Source: Symbiodinium microadriaticum
Taxonomy: Eukaryota; Sar; Dinophyceae; Suessiales; Symbiodiniaceae
Assembly: GCA_001939145.1 (NCBI GenBank)
Contig: LSRX01000532.1
Span: 424,352 to 488,351 of the forward strand
Direction: 5' to 3'
Length of the DNA: 64,000 nucleotides
Below the pieces are notes generated by a model. The model worked only from the letters and a program-made list of their open reading frames with translations. It made no database searches and was not told where the DNA came from. The position numbers and the translations under genes are program-made. Of the stretch, positions 39,801-52,800 are shown piece after piece. The stretch's first letter is position 1. Every line of letters begins with the position of its first letter.

Positions 39801-42800
39801 GTAGGCAGAAAGCCCGGAAAAGAAATCGAAGGAAAACGAAGCAAGCCAGCATCAAGAAGGTTCTGACTATGGCTGTGGCCTGCACTCCCAAAAACTGCAG
39901 CGGGCTCGCTGCCATCATGGGCGTAGTTTCCAGGTCCCCGGGTAGATGCCCCTGAGCCACCGATGCATCTTTTTGGCACCGGGGGACCTGTAAGGAAAAA
40001 CCATGGTTGGGTATCAGCTGGGTGCTGAGTTCCCTGGAGCAGGGGCATTGATGGACAGCTCCCAGCTCACCGGAAAAGACCATGCTGCCAAAAAGGGCGC
40101 AATTGCGGTCAAGAGTTTGAAAAACCCCTTTACTGTTAGGGCTCTGACTCAAAGGGTCAGTGTGGGGCTGAACAAGGCCTCGGACAGAAACATGAGGCGA
40201 AGGCTTTGGTAGTCGGTGCATTGGAGCTCTGCAGGCATGGCACGGGTCCGCCCATGGGTACGCACAAACCCAGTGCTCCCCTAGGGTGACCGAGGAGGAC
40301 GGTAACGACATGAGGGGCAGAAGGATGCCTCTTGACGGGACCACATTGAGAAATTGACTGTACACCGTAAGAACTGTGTGACACCACAGGTGTCGCTGTG
40401 GTCGCCAAACTGACATTTTCAAAACTATGCATTGGCCGAGGTGATACCTGGCAATCCTGCAACGATATCCCAAACCGTCACAGGGGATGCTCGGTCTCCC
40501 CAGCCTGCAATAGTCTTGATCATGTCGTAAGGCTTCACATGACACCTGTCTACAGGAAGTCACTCGTGTGTAGGGTCCTCCTCTGACTCCTCGTCGTCTT
40601 CCAGGATCGGTATGCGACCACCCGGGTGGCCTGGCGGTTCCGTGGTAACGCCATTCTCGCCAGAGGCTGTGCCAGCATCGCTCGGGCCTGGTCGCTGACT
40701 GGTGCGGAAGGGCCTCATGGCAACTCCCTCGGCGTCCTTTCTCTTGGCTTCTAGCTTTTCCGCCAATCCCGCTGTAGGAGGTCGAGCAGGCGGGCGTTTC
40801 GTAGCTTCCTTCACACCCTGTCTTGGTGGTCGCTCTCCAGCAGGTGCATGGTGAGGTCCTGGATCTCTTGGGCCATAATGTCGAGTCGGCTCCTCGGCAG
40901 TCAGGGTCACTCCAGTGTTCACAGCCACTGGCCTCGTCACAGGGGATGTGGCCGGGTATGGAGCATACCTGGCATTCGCTGCATTGGGTGACAAAGCCGT
41001 GTAGGTGGGCTCCGGGAGTCCAGGTGGTGCCGGAGGCAAATGTACTGGCTTCAGCTCGGGGGCCTCGGCAGCGGGCGGACCAAATTCTTCCCAGGTCGGT
41101 AGGTCCACTTCCATTCCACCTTGGGCGGCCGCTGCCATCGCTTCGTCCAGAAACGTTGCTCCGGAGGGCGGTGCCTCCACCCCACGCCACAGTGCCTCCC
41201 ATGCAGCCACGGTCTCCAGTGGCTCTGCTGATTGTGGAGGTCGAGATTGTCCGATAACAATCGCCTTGACTTGTGCCGCCGACATCTGCCCGGCCTCGAT
41301 TGTCGCCACTCGGTCGGCCTCCAGGCGCTGCATGTCCTGTTCGAACTCTCTCTTCTGCTTGGCAAATTTGCGCTTGGTGTCTTCTACGTACTGTTTCCAG
41401 AGCTTCTGTCTGGAAAGTTTCTCCTCGTTGATTTTGCGGAGCCGAACATCTTGTTTCCTGGCTGCCGTGACAGCTCTTTGAACAGCTGTCAAATACGCCG
41501 ATCTCCCGTAACCATCGTCGTCCCTTTCCAGGCTGGTGGCAGGCTGGTGTCGCAATTCCACTTGGTCGTAGCGCTCGGCCGACTTGGTATTCCTGGGCGA
41601 CCATGTTCCTTTCCAGTAGCCCCAATATGCACTGGACGGCCAGGAGGCAGCCGCATAGGAGTCGTTGCCACTTTGACGCCCCCATGCCTTCTTACCACCC
41701 ATGTGGTAAAGCTCTCTATATCGGGGCTTTGTGTGGTGCTTTCGGAGGTAGATCGCCGAGGCTCGTGGCCCTGGCCTGCCAGAAAGTCTGGCTGAGAGGA
41801 TCCGCCGACGATGGACAGATCTCTTTTTCCGCTGGTTGCGGTGCCAGCTAGGCGAAGATGGCGAAATTGCCTCAAAGCGTGCCTAAGCACGTGGGGTTCC
41901 TGGCAATGCTGCCTACTGGAGCTCGATCCAGAACCCTACATACATACATACATACATACATACATACATACATGCATACATGCCTACATACGTACATACG
42001 TACATACGTACATACACATAACATAAACAAATAGAGAGGCATACACATGCATAATATGTATGCATGCATGCATGTATTAGTTTGATTGGTTTGACTCCCA
42101 GCCGTTCGGAGGCCCCGCTCCACTGACTAAAACTACTTCTCGCGCAATGCTGTCATTTTGCCCTTGCCATGTCCTGGCTTCAAATTCCATTACAAGCCCT
42201 GCGGCTTGAAGCTTTCTGTCCGCAAAGACTGCCTCGGCAACGGACTAATTTAATCACACCCATGGTTTATAAACCCATGGCTTCGGATTCGGTCTCCATG
42301 TCTGGGTCCGCAAGAGGGGCCTAGTTGCGGGCAGCAAGTAACATGGAGCTACCTGGTAAAGCAAAGGCGCAGAACCCTTCAGAAACTCTCCTTGAGGCTG
42401 AAGGGTTCCATGATCAGCGTTCTGTCGGATGTACAAGTTTCACTGTTCACAGCAGAGGACCAAGGACACATGCATGTTCTGAGTTCTCAGTCTGTCAATG
42501 ATATGACCATGCGCTGTGCTGTCGTGTGAGTAGAGGCAGTGAGCTTGAGGGTAGACATGAAAACAATGACAGGAAAATGTGGGAGTCAGAAAACGAGATC
42601 GACTATAATTTACTAGCATGAGGCAAAGAAGGTTAATCACTCGGGCTTTGGAGGGTATGGTGGGGCGGCGACCGCATATGTATTATATGTATGTACGCAT
42701 ATTGAATGGAACCCCCCCCCTGTTTCCAGCTTTGAGGTTGCAGCCTGCTCGCAGGGCTCGGCCTTGGGAACTATGCGTGTTGCATTAGCAGCTTCCCAGG

Positions 42801-45800
42801 TCGTGTGCTGAGTCAGCCGAGTGGCAACGTCCTCCTCCTTGGGGCCAGCAGCCTAGATGTAGGGGTTTGGGTCATGCTGTTGCAGTCTGAGGTGTCTTAC
42901 GTGTAGGGGAAGTTCGTAAAGAAAAAGTCGGGTACGGGCTACCAAAGACAGGGATTCAAGGGATGCGGGGACTAATCAGAGCTTCAGGACTTTAAGTTTA
43001 GGGCATCAGAGTGGACTTGTGCGCGTGCAGGAGAGGCATAGTCTCCTTGTTTCAGGTCTGCGCAGTTTCAGGGCAGCTCTCGAGAGTTTCCGCACTTAGG
43101 TCGTCTTAGCTGTTTGCTTTGGGCCCTGAGTCTAGAACATATAGTGCAAGCTTCAGGAAGGCCATTACGAGAGCTCCTCCCAAAGACACGGACTTTGGAG
43201 CCGACGTGCGCATGTCAAAGGATCAGCATGCAGAGAGAGAGAGAGAGAGAGAGAGTGTGTGTGTGTAATTACATGTGCATGCCTGTGTGCGAGCGAGGGT
43301 GTGCGGGCACACGTGCATATGTTTCACGACTTCCCGAGGTGCTGGCGCATGCTTCGATCCATCTAGTTGGTACATACGGGCATTCATACGTGCGCATGTC
43401 AAAGCTGTGTGTGTCTGCATACTCCGCACAAAAAAAAAGGGGAAGGGCCATGCTAGGGAGCCAACTGCTCGCGGTCGCTTCAAGTTTTCGTAGTGGCAAT
43501 TGAGAGCGGCTTTACCCTGGAATTCATCATGCATCAGCAAGCCTTCGAGCCGAACTTTCAAAACGAGAAAGACACTGCCTCCCCTGATGCATCCCAGCGA
43601 AGTCACAGACATGACAATCCAAAGGGAAGACCGTATTCCCGTGACCCCACACCCTCATGTCGCTAGCCGCCCCGAAGCTCCTCGATCCCTTGGCCGGGAC
43701 AGGTTGGTGGAAGCGGGCGCCAAAGCTTGACTCGGCTGTCCACCTACATGAACGAAGCCTGCTGAAAAGCATAGACTTCAGGGCTTCCATTCAAACTAAG
43801 CGCGACTAATTGAGAGTATCATGTAACAGCACCGCCGCGGAATTCTTTTTGACCCCGTGAGAAGAAAGCGTTTGCTTTTGCTGTTGGAACGTCATTGGTC
43901 GTGCCTTCGTTATAGCGTCCTTGGCTTCTTCACTCCGGTGCACAGCGTTGATCCCGAAAAGGCAGCATTGTAGACGCGCGCGCGCGGCAAATCGTTAGTT
44001 CAACTGTGTTGCCGCTCGGATACTGCCACGAGAAGTCATCCAGACAAATCGGACAACTCTCTATACTCGGTGGTTTGTCTAGTTACTGCGTCCTGAAATC
44101 GACAGTGCTCCTATTCAGCCTTTGATATCCTTTGAGTATATGTGTGAATGTTGCATATACTTATACTTATATATACATGACAGATAGTCTGTACTGCTCA
44201 GTGTATTCTGGTGCTTTTCGAAGACTTACGTAAAACTTAAAACTGTCTTCGTCCCCAGACTTGTTGCCGAGGAGTGTGAGTGCTTCCAGATCGAGGTGGC
44301 CAAAGGTGGGACGATTGATGGTCTGTCAAGCATGAAGCCATGGCCCCCATGAGTACATCAACAAGTCTCTTTCGCCTCCACTTCCGAGCGAGCTGGCGCC
44401 TCAGAGTTTCAGAGTTGGAGAGAGCGGACTTGATTCGACAGGCTATGGCATGTCTGAGTTCAGGGATGCGACCCGGATGCAATTTACTCTGCAGACATCT
44501 TTGTCACCGTTGGGTACATCACGCAGCCAATGTTCCGTGAATGAGCTCAGGACATCAAGAAGTGCCTCATGAAGTGTGGGGTGGAGGACAAAGTGCAGGT
44601 CTTCCTCTTTTGTCGCTTGCCACAACAACCACATGCATGGCGTCGTCTGTGCGTCACGGTATCGTTTGCATCGGTGACCGGTCAAATGGTCTTCTCCCAG
44701 CCCCCGAGTTTCGAACCTCAGAGAAAGCCGACGGCTTGTCCTGCACGTGCTCGCAACGGCAACACGTCCCAGCATCGTCACTCCTGTAGACATCCCCGAT
44801 CCCTGCAGGTTAAAGTTTGCAGCCCAAAAACTTCGCGGGCGCAGCTCATGCTCCAAGGCGACACACAGATCGTAAAGGAAGATTTCGTCGAGGCCATCAA
44901 CAACGTGCTGAACAGTGGCCACCTCAGAGAAACACCCAGGGGCCAATGTAAGCCGACGAAGCCTGAGATGATGCTCAGGTGGCGATGTGCCGAACCTCTA
45001 TGCCAATGAGGTGGGACCGCCAAGCCGACTACTCTAGTGACTGGCTGACTGTCCTATATGTTTTTTTACATGCAGATAGATTCAGGTAGATGTATAAATA
45101 CTTTATCTGTGTAGCTATGTGTGTTTGTATGTATATATGAACCTATGTAGATATCTATGTCTGTCTGTCTGTCTGTCTGTATGTACGTATGTATATATGT
45201 GTGTGTGAGTCTCAATGTTTTCGGTATGTCTGTATGTATCTATGCCTCGCCATCCAGCTAACTACCAGCTAGGGTAAGTAAGTAGGCAGGCAGGTAGGTA
45301 GACACAGGCAGGTGTCTGTGTGCTTTTCTTTTCTGTATGACATGTCTGTTTGTTGTCGATAGACGTTTCTGCGGTTAGAGCACAGCTGTATGATCGAAAG
45401 ATGTTGAACCGGAACAGGTACTGCATGATCCCAGAAGCCTAAACCATACTTCCCCAATCCGTGGATCGAAGGACATGGAGTCCATCTCCGGTGCTTGTCG
45501 CCAACTATGCTGCACCCTCAGCTGCTACTGTGTGTCCGATTGAGGGTTAAGGGTTCTTGTTCGCTCGGCCTTTGTTACCCGCCCTATCTCTGTCGCTCCG
45601 CTCGCTCCCATCTCTCTTTTCTATCGCTCTCCGTCTGCATTCGCACTTTCTCTTCTGTCTGCCGTTTGCAAGTGGCGCATGGGCCATCTAGTGCACATGT
45701 GTTGATCCATGCAAGTGCATGCCGCAGTTGGTGACTGCACCACGATATTGACAGAGGTCCGTAAGCACAAGTTCCGGCAGGTCAGAATATGGGAATGCAG

Positions 45801-47495
45801 CCGAACAAAGCCAACCTCTTCAGTGCCTACCTCTCGAGGGCCCGCCCGATCTTGCACCGAGTGCGGCTGTGAGATGGTCTACAGAGCTCGGGATGCTTCG
45901 GCCATGCTTCGGTGCTTGATGCTTTGGGAGTTGAAGCTTGAAGTTGCAGGTCAAGAAGAACGTTCATGTCGTCTTGGCGTTCTCACCAGTGGGTGACGGC
46001 TTCCGCAGCCGTGGCTCGGCTGAAGTTCGGAGCCTGACGTTTGCAGCACCGGTCCTCATTTCCCCTGGGAGCAGATATTCATTACTTTCTGCAGTCGTCG
46101 TGCGACTTTCCGAGTTCTTCTTGTCGACGTCTCAATTCCAAGATGATCTCTGGCCTTCAGGTTTGCGGATGTTCCCCTCGCTGGTCAATTGCGACGACCT
46201 CAGCTGTATAGTATATCGGTGTTTCTAGGCCCTAGGCCCTTCGAACACAGATCAGACGGGAGCTTCAATAAACTAGACACATGACACTTCCACCGCACAA
46301 CTAAATGCAATGCATGCAAGTGCAAATCTCCCAAATCCCCGTTGAAGTTTTTGAGATGCTGTGGTTTCTGAGCGGGGTTTCTTATACTTGGAATCGAGGG
46401 CTGGCTGGGGGCACCGTAGGCGTTTTAGCGTGCCTTTTGCTTCTTATCTCCTGTCTACATTGAGGATAGAACCTGAGGGCACGGACTGTAGTGCCTTCGG
46501 ATGTCGGCTTTTTCTGTTCAGTGTGTACCAGATTGTACCTCATTCTCATTTTTTGCCCTTCAGTTGCCGTGACCTGCAGCTTTCCAATCTAGTGATGAGC
46601 AGCTGGAATTGCACAGCACATGCCGTTGTCTCATTTCTGCAGCTCGCACTCCTGCGAAGCTGTTGCAGAACCTTTGCACAGATCCCTTTCAACTTGCCAG
46701 AACGGACACATTGAAACCCACAAAGAGGGACATCGCACGGAAGATGCACCGGTGCAGCCATGCTGGAGCTTGCACTTGCAGGGTGTGGCAGGCCAGTGCC
46801 ATCCCACGGGCCGTTGGAACTTGCATGGCATTTGCTGGACAAACGTGGTTCCTCCGTTTTGATCACCGCACTTGCTGCATGAATTTGACATAAGAACTTG
46901 GCCCGTCTTTCCAGACGTGCTTACCTTGCCAATCGTTGTTGCGTTGAAGAACTCATTTATAGCGGGAGCCGAGACAGGATACAGCATAGGTTTTGCCTCA
47001 GCTGGAATAGGCAATCGGGTGCCTTGGCAGCTTGGACAATCCTCTTCCGCTGTCCACCCAGCGTCGGTTAACGGTGGTGCAAGCAATCAAGGGTATGGCT
47101 TGTCGGAGCCTTACGGCTTTGTATGTGAAGAGCTATTCTTCGGGCTGTGAGCGTGCCGAGCGCATACAGTTGTCCACGCAAAGTTGTTGAAACTCGTATC
47201 CAAGCGGCACTGTGGTCAGATAGGGATGATAGGGATGATACCGAGATGTTCATGCCAATTCATGCTTCCCTGTTTGCTACGAGGCTTTCCCAAGGCTCTG
47301 AATATGCAGCGACAAAAAAAAAGCAATCCACACAGGAACAACCAGTATTCCACGAGTCGTATCTTCCTGCCAGCAAGTGGCAGATGCAAAGTCACACAAA
47401 ATGCAGGATCATCAGCATCATCAGCATCAGTATCATCAACAACATTCTCATGGTCGTGCGCAACTTGGTATCTTGATCTCGGTATTCACCAGTGC

Positions 47496-47528
<33 letters not shown>

Positions 47529-48358
47529 AGTCATCACCGTCATCATCATCATCGTTCGTCGCCGTAGTCGTCTTCCTGATAATCGTCGCTGTCATTCTTC
47601 AGTTTAATTGCTGCACCAGAATCTTCTATATACGCTCAGTATTCATCTTCATCGTCAACCAAGATGCCCTCACCACCATCGTGTCACTGGCTGCCGCAAG
47701 TAGTCTCTCGGAGGCGCCTGCTTGAATGGCTCTGTTGTGGAGAACTCCTGGCACTACGCGCGGCGGGCCGCATCGTGGAGATTCATCAAGCGCCTTGTTT
47801 GGGGGTTTAGGCTCTGGCTTTTCTCTTCATCTCGTATATAATCGTATTCGATGATTTGTTGTTTTCTTCATGCTGCCTTTGATATGTCGCGGGAACTCTA
47901 TTGGTTTCAGGCCTTCTGGAGGATCGTGGACTCGTGCCTTTATTTTGTAAAGCTCCGGCTTGACGAGAGGCCCAAATTCCTGATCACAACCGATCAGCTC
48001 GCTGAAGCTCGAAAAACTGGAAAATGAAAACTCGTGCGCTTATCGGCCTTTGCTCCAGGAGGTGCTGCAAGCTGCCTCATGGTCCACAAACCACCGGCGC
48101 TGGCTCGGTGCGCTAAAGGCTGACGTAGTCATGCTAATGACTCATGAGATAGGAGTGGAGCGTGAATGGCATGCTCGAAATCACGAGGCATGAGAAGGCT
48201 GCTAGTTTTTTTCCGTCAGTTGGCCAGTGGCGCATGTACCAGTCCACCTGCTAGAGCACCAACCGGAGCTGTCCGGGGCTGCATCCACGTCAGTGCCACT
48301 TATTGTTTTACACGTTTACAAGTAGTAGCAGCAGCAGCAGCAGGAGTTGGAGGAAGAC

Positions 48359-48397
<39 letters not shown>

Positions 48398-48427
48398 CAG
48401 TAGTAGTAGTAGTAGTAGTAGTAGTAA

Positions 48428-48460
<33 letters not shown>

Positions 48461-49715
48461 TAGCAGCAGTAGCAGCAGCGGCAGTAGCAGTAGGAGTAGC
48501 AGTAGCAGTAGCTGCAGCAGCAGCAGAAGCAGCACGAGGAGTAGATGGAGGAGAAGGTGCAGCAGCCATGCTACGTCTAGGAGGAGAAGAAGAAGTACGG
48601 TTGCCTTTTGCCTTCGGCTCTCGTCATCGTCGCCGTTGTGGTTGCTTTTGTTGTTACTATTACGTATCTTGTTGTCGTTCTCATTATCGTCGCAGTTGTT
48701 CTCGCTGCTACTAGTAGCAACAGCAGCAAGCACAGTCGTTGTGGCGCGACCGTCGACGCAGTCTTTCTCTTTCTGTCCTGCCAGAATGCTTGATGCTCAA
48801 TCTGCAATCGTGATTGGTAGTTACATGGGTGCTGCTAGAGTCGTATCAAGCTGAACATGGATCAGAGTGATAGAGCCGGAAAGCTCACCCATAACAGCAG
48901 CAGCAAAACTGTCACCGCAGCGGAACCAGTTGCAATAGCAGTATCAATAGCAGTGGCAATCAGCAATATCAAGCCAACGACATCAACAGTGGCGTGAACA
49001 CCGGCAGCAGTCACATTCGGAATGCAAGCTGATGATGCCTGTAGCAGCACATTCTTTGCCATCGTGTTGACATCTTCATCGAGCAGTGTTTTGTGATTTA
49101 GCAATCAACCTTCAGGCATGCCCCCCCATCTGTGTGTACCAACAGCAACAGTGTTGCAAGGATCATCGGTAGCAGAATTCGCGTTTAATTGTTGGTAGTG
49201 GCGGTTCACGCGTGGCCTACTGTAGGCAATCCATGCATTGTGCTGCTCACTTCGTCGGTACGAAAAATCCAAAGCGGAATCAGATGCTGCACGAAGTGGA
49301 AACGGTGTGTCGGACCATCCTACCAAAACCATCCGATCCTTGAAAGGAGCGTCCATTTCCTGTGGACAGAGCCCTCGACTGCTTCCAGCAATGGCGAGGG
49401 GTGACCCGACTGGTCTTGATTTCATCGTTTTGATGCCAGTGTTTTGTTGAAAGGTTACCGGAATGCAGTCTACTACGAGTGCAGGTACGACGTCTACTAT
49501 TTCCACCACCTCGACGACGACGACTACTACTGCTGCTACTGCTACTACTACTCCTCCTCCTCCTGCTGCTGCTACAACCACTGCAACTACTAAAACTACT
49601 CCTGCTAACTACTACCTAACCACTACTAACTACTACTAACTACTACTTACTTCTTCCTGCTACTTACAACGTCTTACTACTGCTACTACTACTACTACTC
49701 CTCCTCCTCCTCCTC

Positions 49716-49750
<35 letters not shown>

Positions 49751-49848
49751 GCTACTGCTACTACTGCTACTGCTACTGCTACTCCTACTCCTACTCCTAC
49801 TCCTACTCCTACTCCTACTACTACTCCTACTTCTTTCTGCTGCTACTG

Positions 49849-49888
<40 letters not shown>

Positions 49889-52800
49889 GACTACTCCTAC
49901 TCCTACTCCTACTCCTACTCCTACTGCTACTGCTACTGCTACTGCTACTACTACTGCTACTGCTACTGCTACTGCTACTGCTACCACAATTGCGACCACG
50001 ACGACGACGACTATACTGCTGCTACAACTACTAGAATGCCCGAGGCTGTGATTCAAAGCTCCTGGACCACCGACACTTCGTCCGAGAAGCGACAAGACGC
50101 TACACTGTGCGGCGGCCCCAGGGCATCCACAGGGCATCTTCACGGGTACAGGGCTTCAGGCTTCGGGACTAGGATTAGTATGGTCTCTTCGTAAGTCAGA
50201 GAGAGATGAACATCTGACACCCAGGAATTTCACCAAGCATCATACTCAGGCTGCTGGCCTGTCTTGCGGCGTCTTGCGCTAAAGCCGCAGTACATCACCA
50301 ACAGGTGCTCCGTGAATGCGAGGGCTGGCGGAGGTTGTAATGATGCTTTATGGTAAAGAATGACACTGGTGAGTAGCACTACAGTAACATAGCAGCAACA
50401 GCGATTGCAAGCATCATCCTGAACTTGGCAGCCTTCCTCTTCTTTCTACAGGTTTCGACCATCGTTCAAACTGAAACCATGACTTGTGGGGCAAAAGGGC
50501 TTTCAGCTTTCTGTCTGCACAACTCGTTGGTCACTGCTCGGGTCCGGTTGAAGTTAACAACACATTGGAGGAAAAGTAACCCCACGTCATCAACTTCAAG
50601 CTTAAGTGCATGATTTCTCTCAGCGTGGAAGGGGTGCAGACGGGGGTTGCTGAGACCGGGGGTGACTTCACATCCACGTCGATTCTTCCTTGCACGTATA
50701 CGTGGTCCACGACCATCCGGTTAAGTCGGCCTCATGGCTCTTGTCACAACGGGCTTGTCGTTGCAGGCTTCCCGGCGCACCGAGCCTCTCGGATCTCCAT
50801 GCAGATGGTGGCAGTGAACTCCTGTGCCATGGTCTGATGGCGTAGCGTTTCGGTTGTTATTTTGTTATCTCAGCACAGGGCGACTATAAGCGGCTCGCAT
50901 AAGCCGTGGAAGACTTCGATGATTTATGCTTTCCTGTTTCCAAAGGTCAGCTTATCAATAGTAACATTCAGTAATTAGGTCCACGCAAATCATCTGAACC
51001 GGACGACATCACAACTTCTCCTCCGCTGCCTTTCAAGTGTTGGCGCGTCCTCCCATCCTAGCAGGGAACTGCGAGCAAGTCTTGGTGTCCTAGTCGGTTC
51101 TAGTGGGTGCAACAGTTCCCAAATTATGCGTTGCGAAAGGAAGGCAAACACGAAGGCTACAGCAGCAGCATGTCAAGGCCGAGTCTCAGTCATGGCAGCA
51201 GGTGGCCTGGGCAGTACAGAAAGTCCACAAAAGGCCAAGTCCAAAGGCCGGGCCATGGGCGCTTTCACGTACAACACCACGGATAAAATAAGAAAACACC
51301 TTCACTAAAGCATGCGAGAACTCAGTGAAACCACCGATTCAAGCATCCCTGATTTTGCGGGAGAGGAGTTTTTGGCCCTGGCCTTAGGTGCTTGGCCCTG
51401 GACTCCCGGACTCACAGGTACACCTCGGACGAGGTGCAGGTAGGAGGAATCCCAAGTTGGGTTTTCCTTCAGGTAGCATTCCCTTCAAGCGACCATAGCT
51501 GTGACAGTCGACATATCTGGTCTGCCCGTTAGGGTTGAGGTTCGGGTCGGGTTGGAGGTTAGGGATGCTGCGCACTTAGAGCTGCAAGGATTTTTTTTTG
51601 TTTGGGCGGTTTGGTGGCCTCCTTGGCGTACATCTCGCACATGCAGTACGATACGTATGCCCATCCAGTTTGACGCCTCAGGAGCCACTTGGCGAGCTGA
51701 GTGTGCAGACTTTGCTCCTGGCCACTTCCCTCAGTGCTGGAGGACTTATATTGCAGGATCCTCGGATGCGATCTGTTCTGCTTGGTTTCTTTTTCCTTTG
51801 GCTGGGCACTGCTCTCTAGCAGTTGACCACACTTCTGTCTGCATGTGATCCTTCACAGCGCAGACTAACAAGGCAAACAAGTGCCAACAGCGCCATCAAG
51901 CCAGCCAGACACCTAACCATTAGCCCTCCAACAGTGTCTGTGCTCCTAGCTGGAGAAGTTGATGTGCCACTATCACAGTTTTGATCCGCGGTCCGTCAAA
52001 AGTCCAGTCCAGTAAGTTGGCAAGTGTGCAGGATGTGCATTGCTCCTGACTGCAGGAAGATTCACGGCACGCTCTTTCGCATCGGTATTGGTGCTGGTGC
52101 TACACCACGTAAGATAGCCTAAGATAATATCAGAAAGATAGCCTAAGATAATATCAGAAAAGCATGCGCTACAAGGTTTCACAGCCGAGTGGCGTGTGGG
52201 AGGAAACATCAAGGGTTGTGGCCGATTTCCGGCGTCACTGCGAGAGCTGCGCTCTGCCGCTTTGTCATTGGCACCAAATTTCTGGCGAAAAGGGGCCGCT
52301 TCTCATGCTCATGATGCTGGCTCCCAGGGTCGGGTTGTGATGCTTGTGGAAGCTGCAAGCCCCCGCGCCCGTCGAAGGCTCGCTTGACATCGGGACTTTC
52401 CTTGTAGGTTAGTCTGTGTGAGACTCTATCTGAGCTCATGTCGTATCGTTTCATAACATTTCATTGCTGTGCGCGCCCCGTCCTGCGGGGGCGCGCGACT
52501 CATGTCTGAAGTTTGAAGCCCTCGCCCAAGGCTCCAGCACCGGCTGATGACGCTCGACTCCTGCCGCGGTAGCCCTGACTCACCAGGCGGCCTGGAGCAC
52601 GCCACGCAGGCCCGCCCCACCATGATTAACAGTGTGATGATGCTGCACGCGGTATATGTAGGTGTTGATGTCGGTTTTTCGTGAACAGCTAGGTGGGTCA
52701 TTGTACTTTTTACGTATATCACAGATATCGCAATCTTATTGGTTATTCGCATCGCAGTCACGTTGTTTGTGTTTGAGTTGTGCTATCAAGCTAGTCTCGC

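Larger units (their letters stand above)
29303..41934 (-). mobile_element. 12.6-kb non-LTR (LINE-like) retrotransposon, antisense in a dynein intron
   Basis: On the - strand the order is: short 5' leader, ORF1 (coiled coil), ORF2 (hydrophobic segments), ORF3 and ORF4 (three A-B-A' units), RNase H, endonuclease, reverse transcriptase, zinc-finger tail, tail ORF, and a 3' end with CAAATCC-type short repeats. No LTRs were seen. Both flanks are (TACA)n in the same orientation, as expected for insertion within a tetranucleotide array. Long frames are largely intact, but there is an in-frame TAG at 34276, an in-frame TAA at 30799 and frame changes at about 39.4, 36.5 and 29.8 kb. It is either a slightly decayed copy or one using recoding. 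Edges are placed where the microsatellite begins and are good to a few bases. Confidence 0.85.

Noticed and set aside
39367-41685. A single 772-codon frame on the - strand
   Set aside because: Its first part runs opposite in composition to ORF1 in the same DNA and lacks protein character; only the part after ORF1 (39367-40416) is called.
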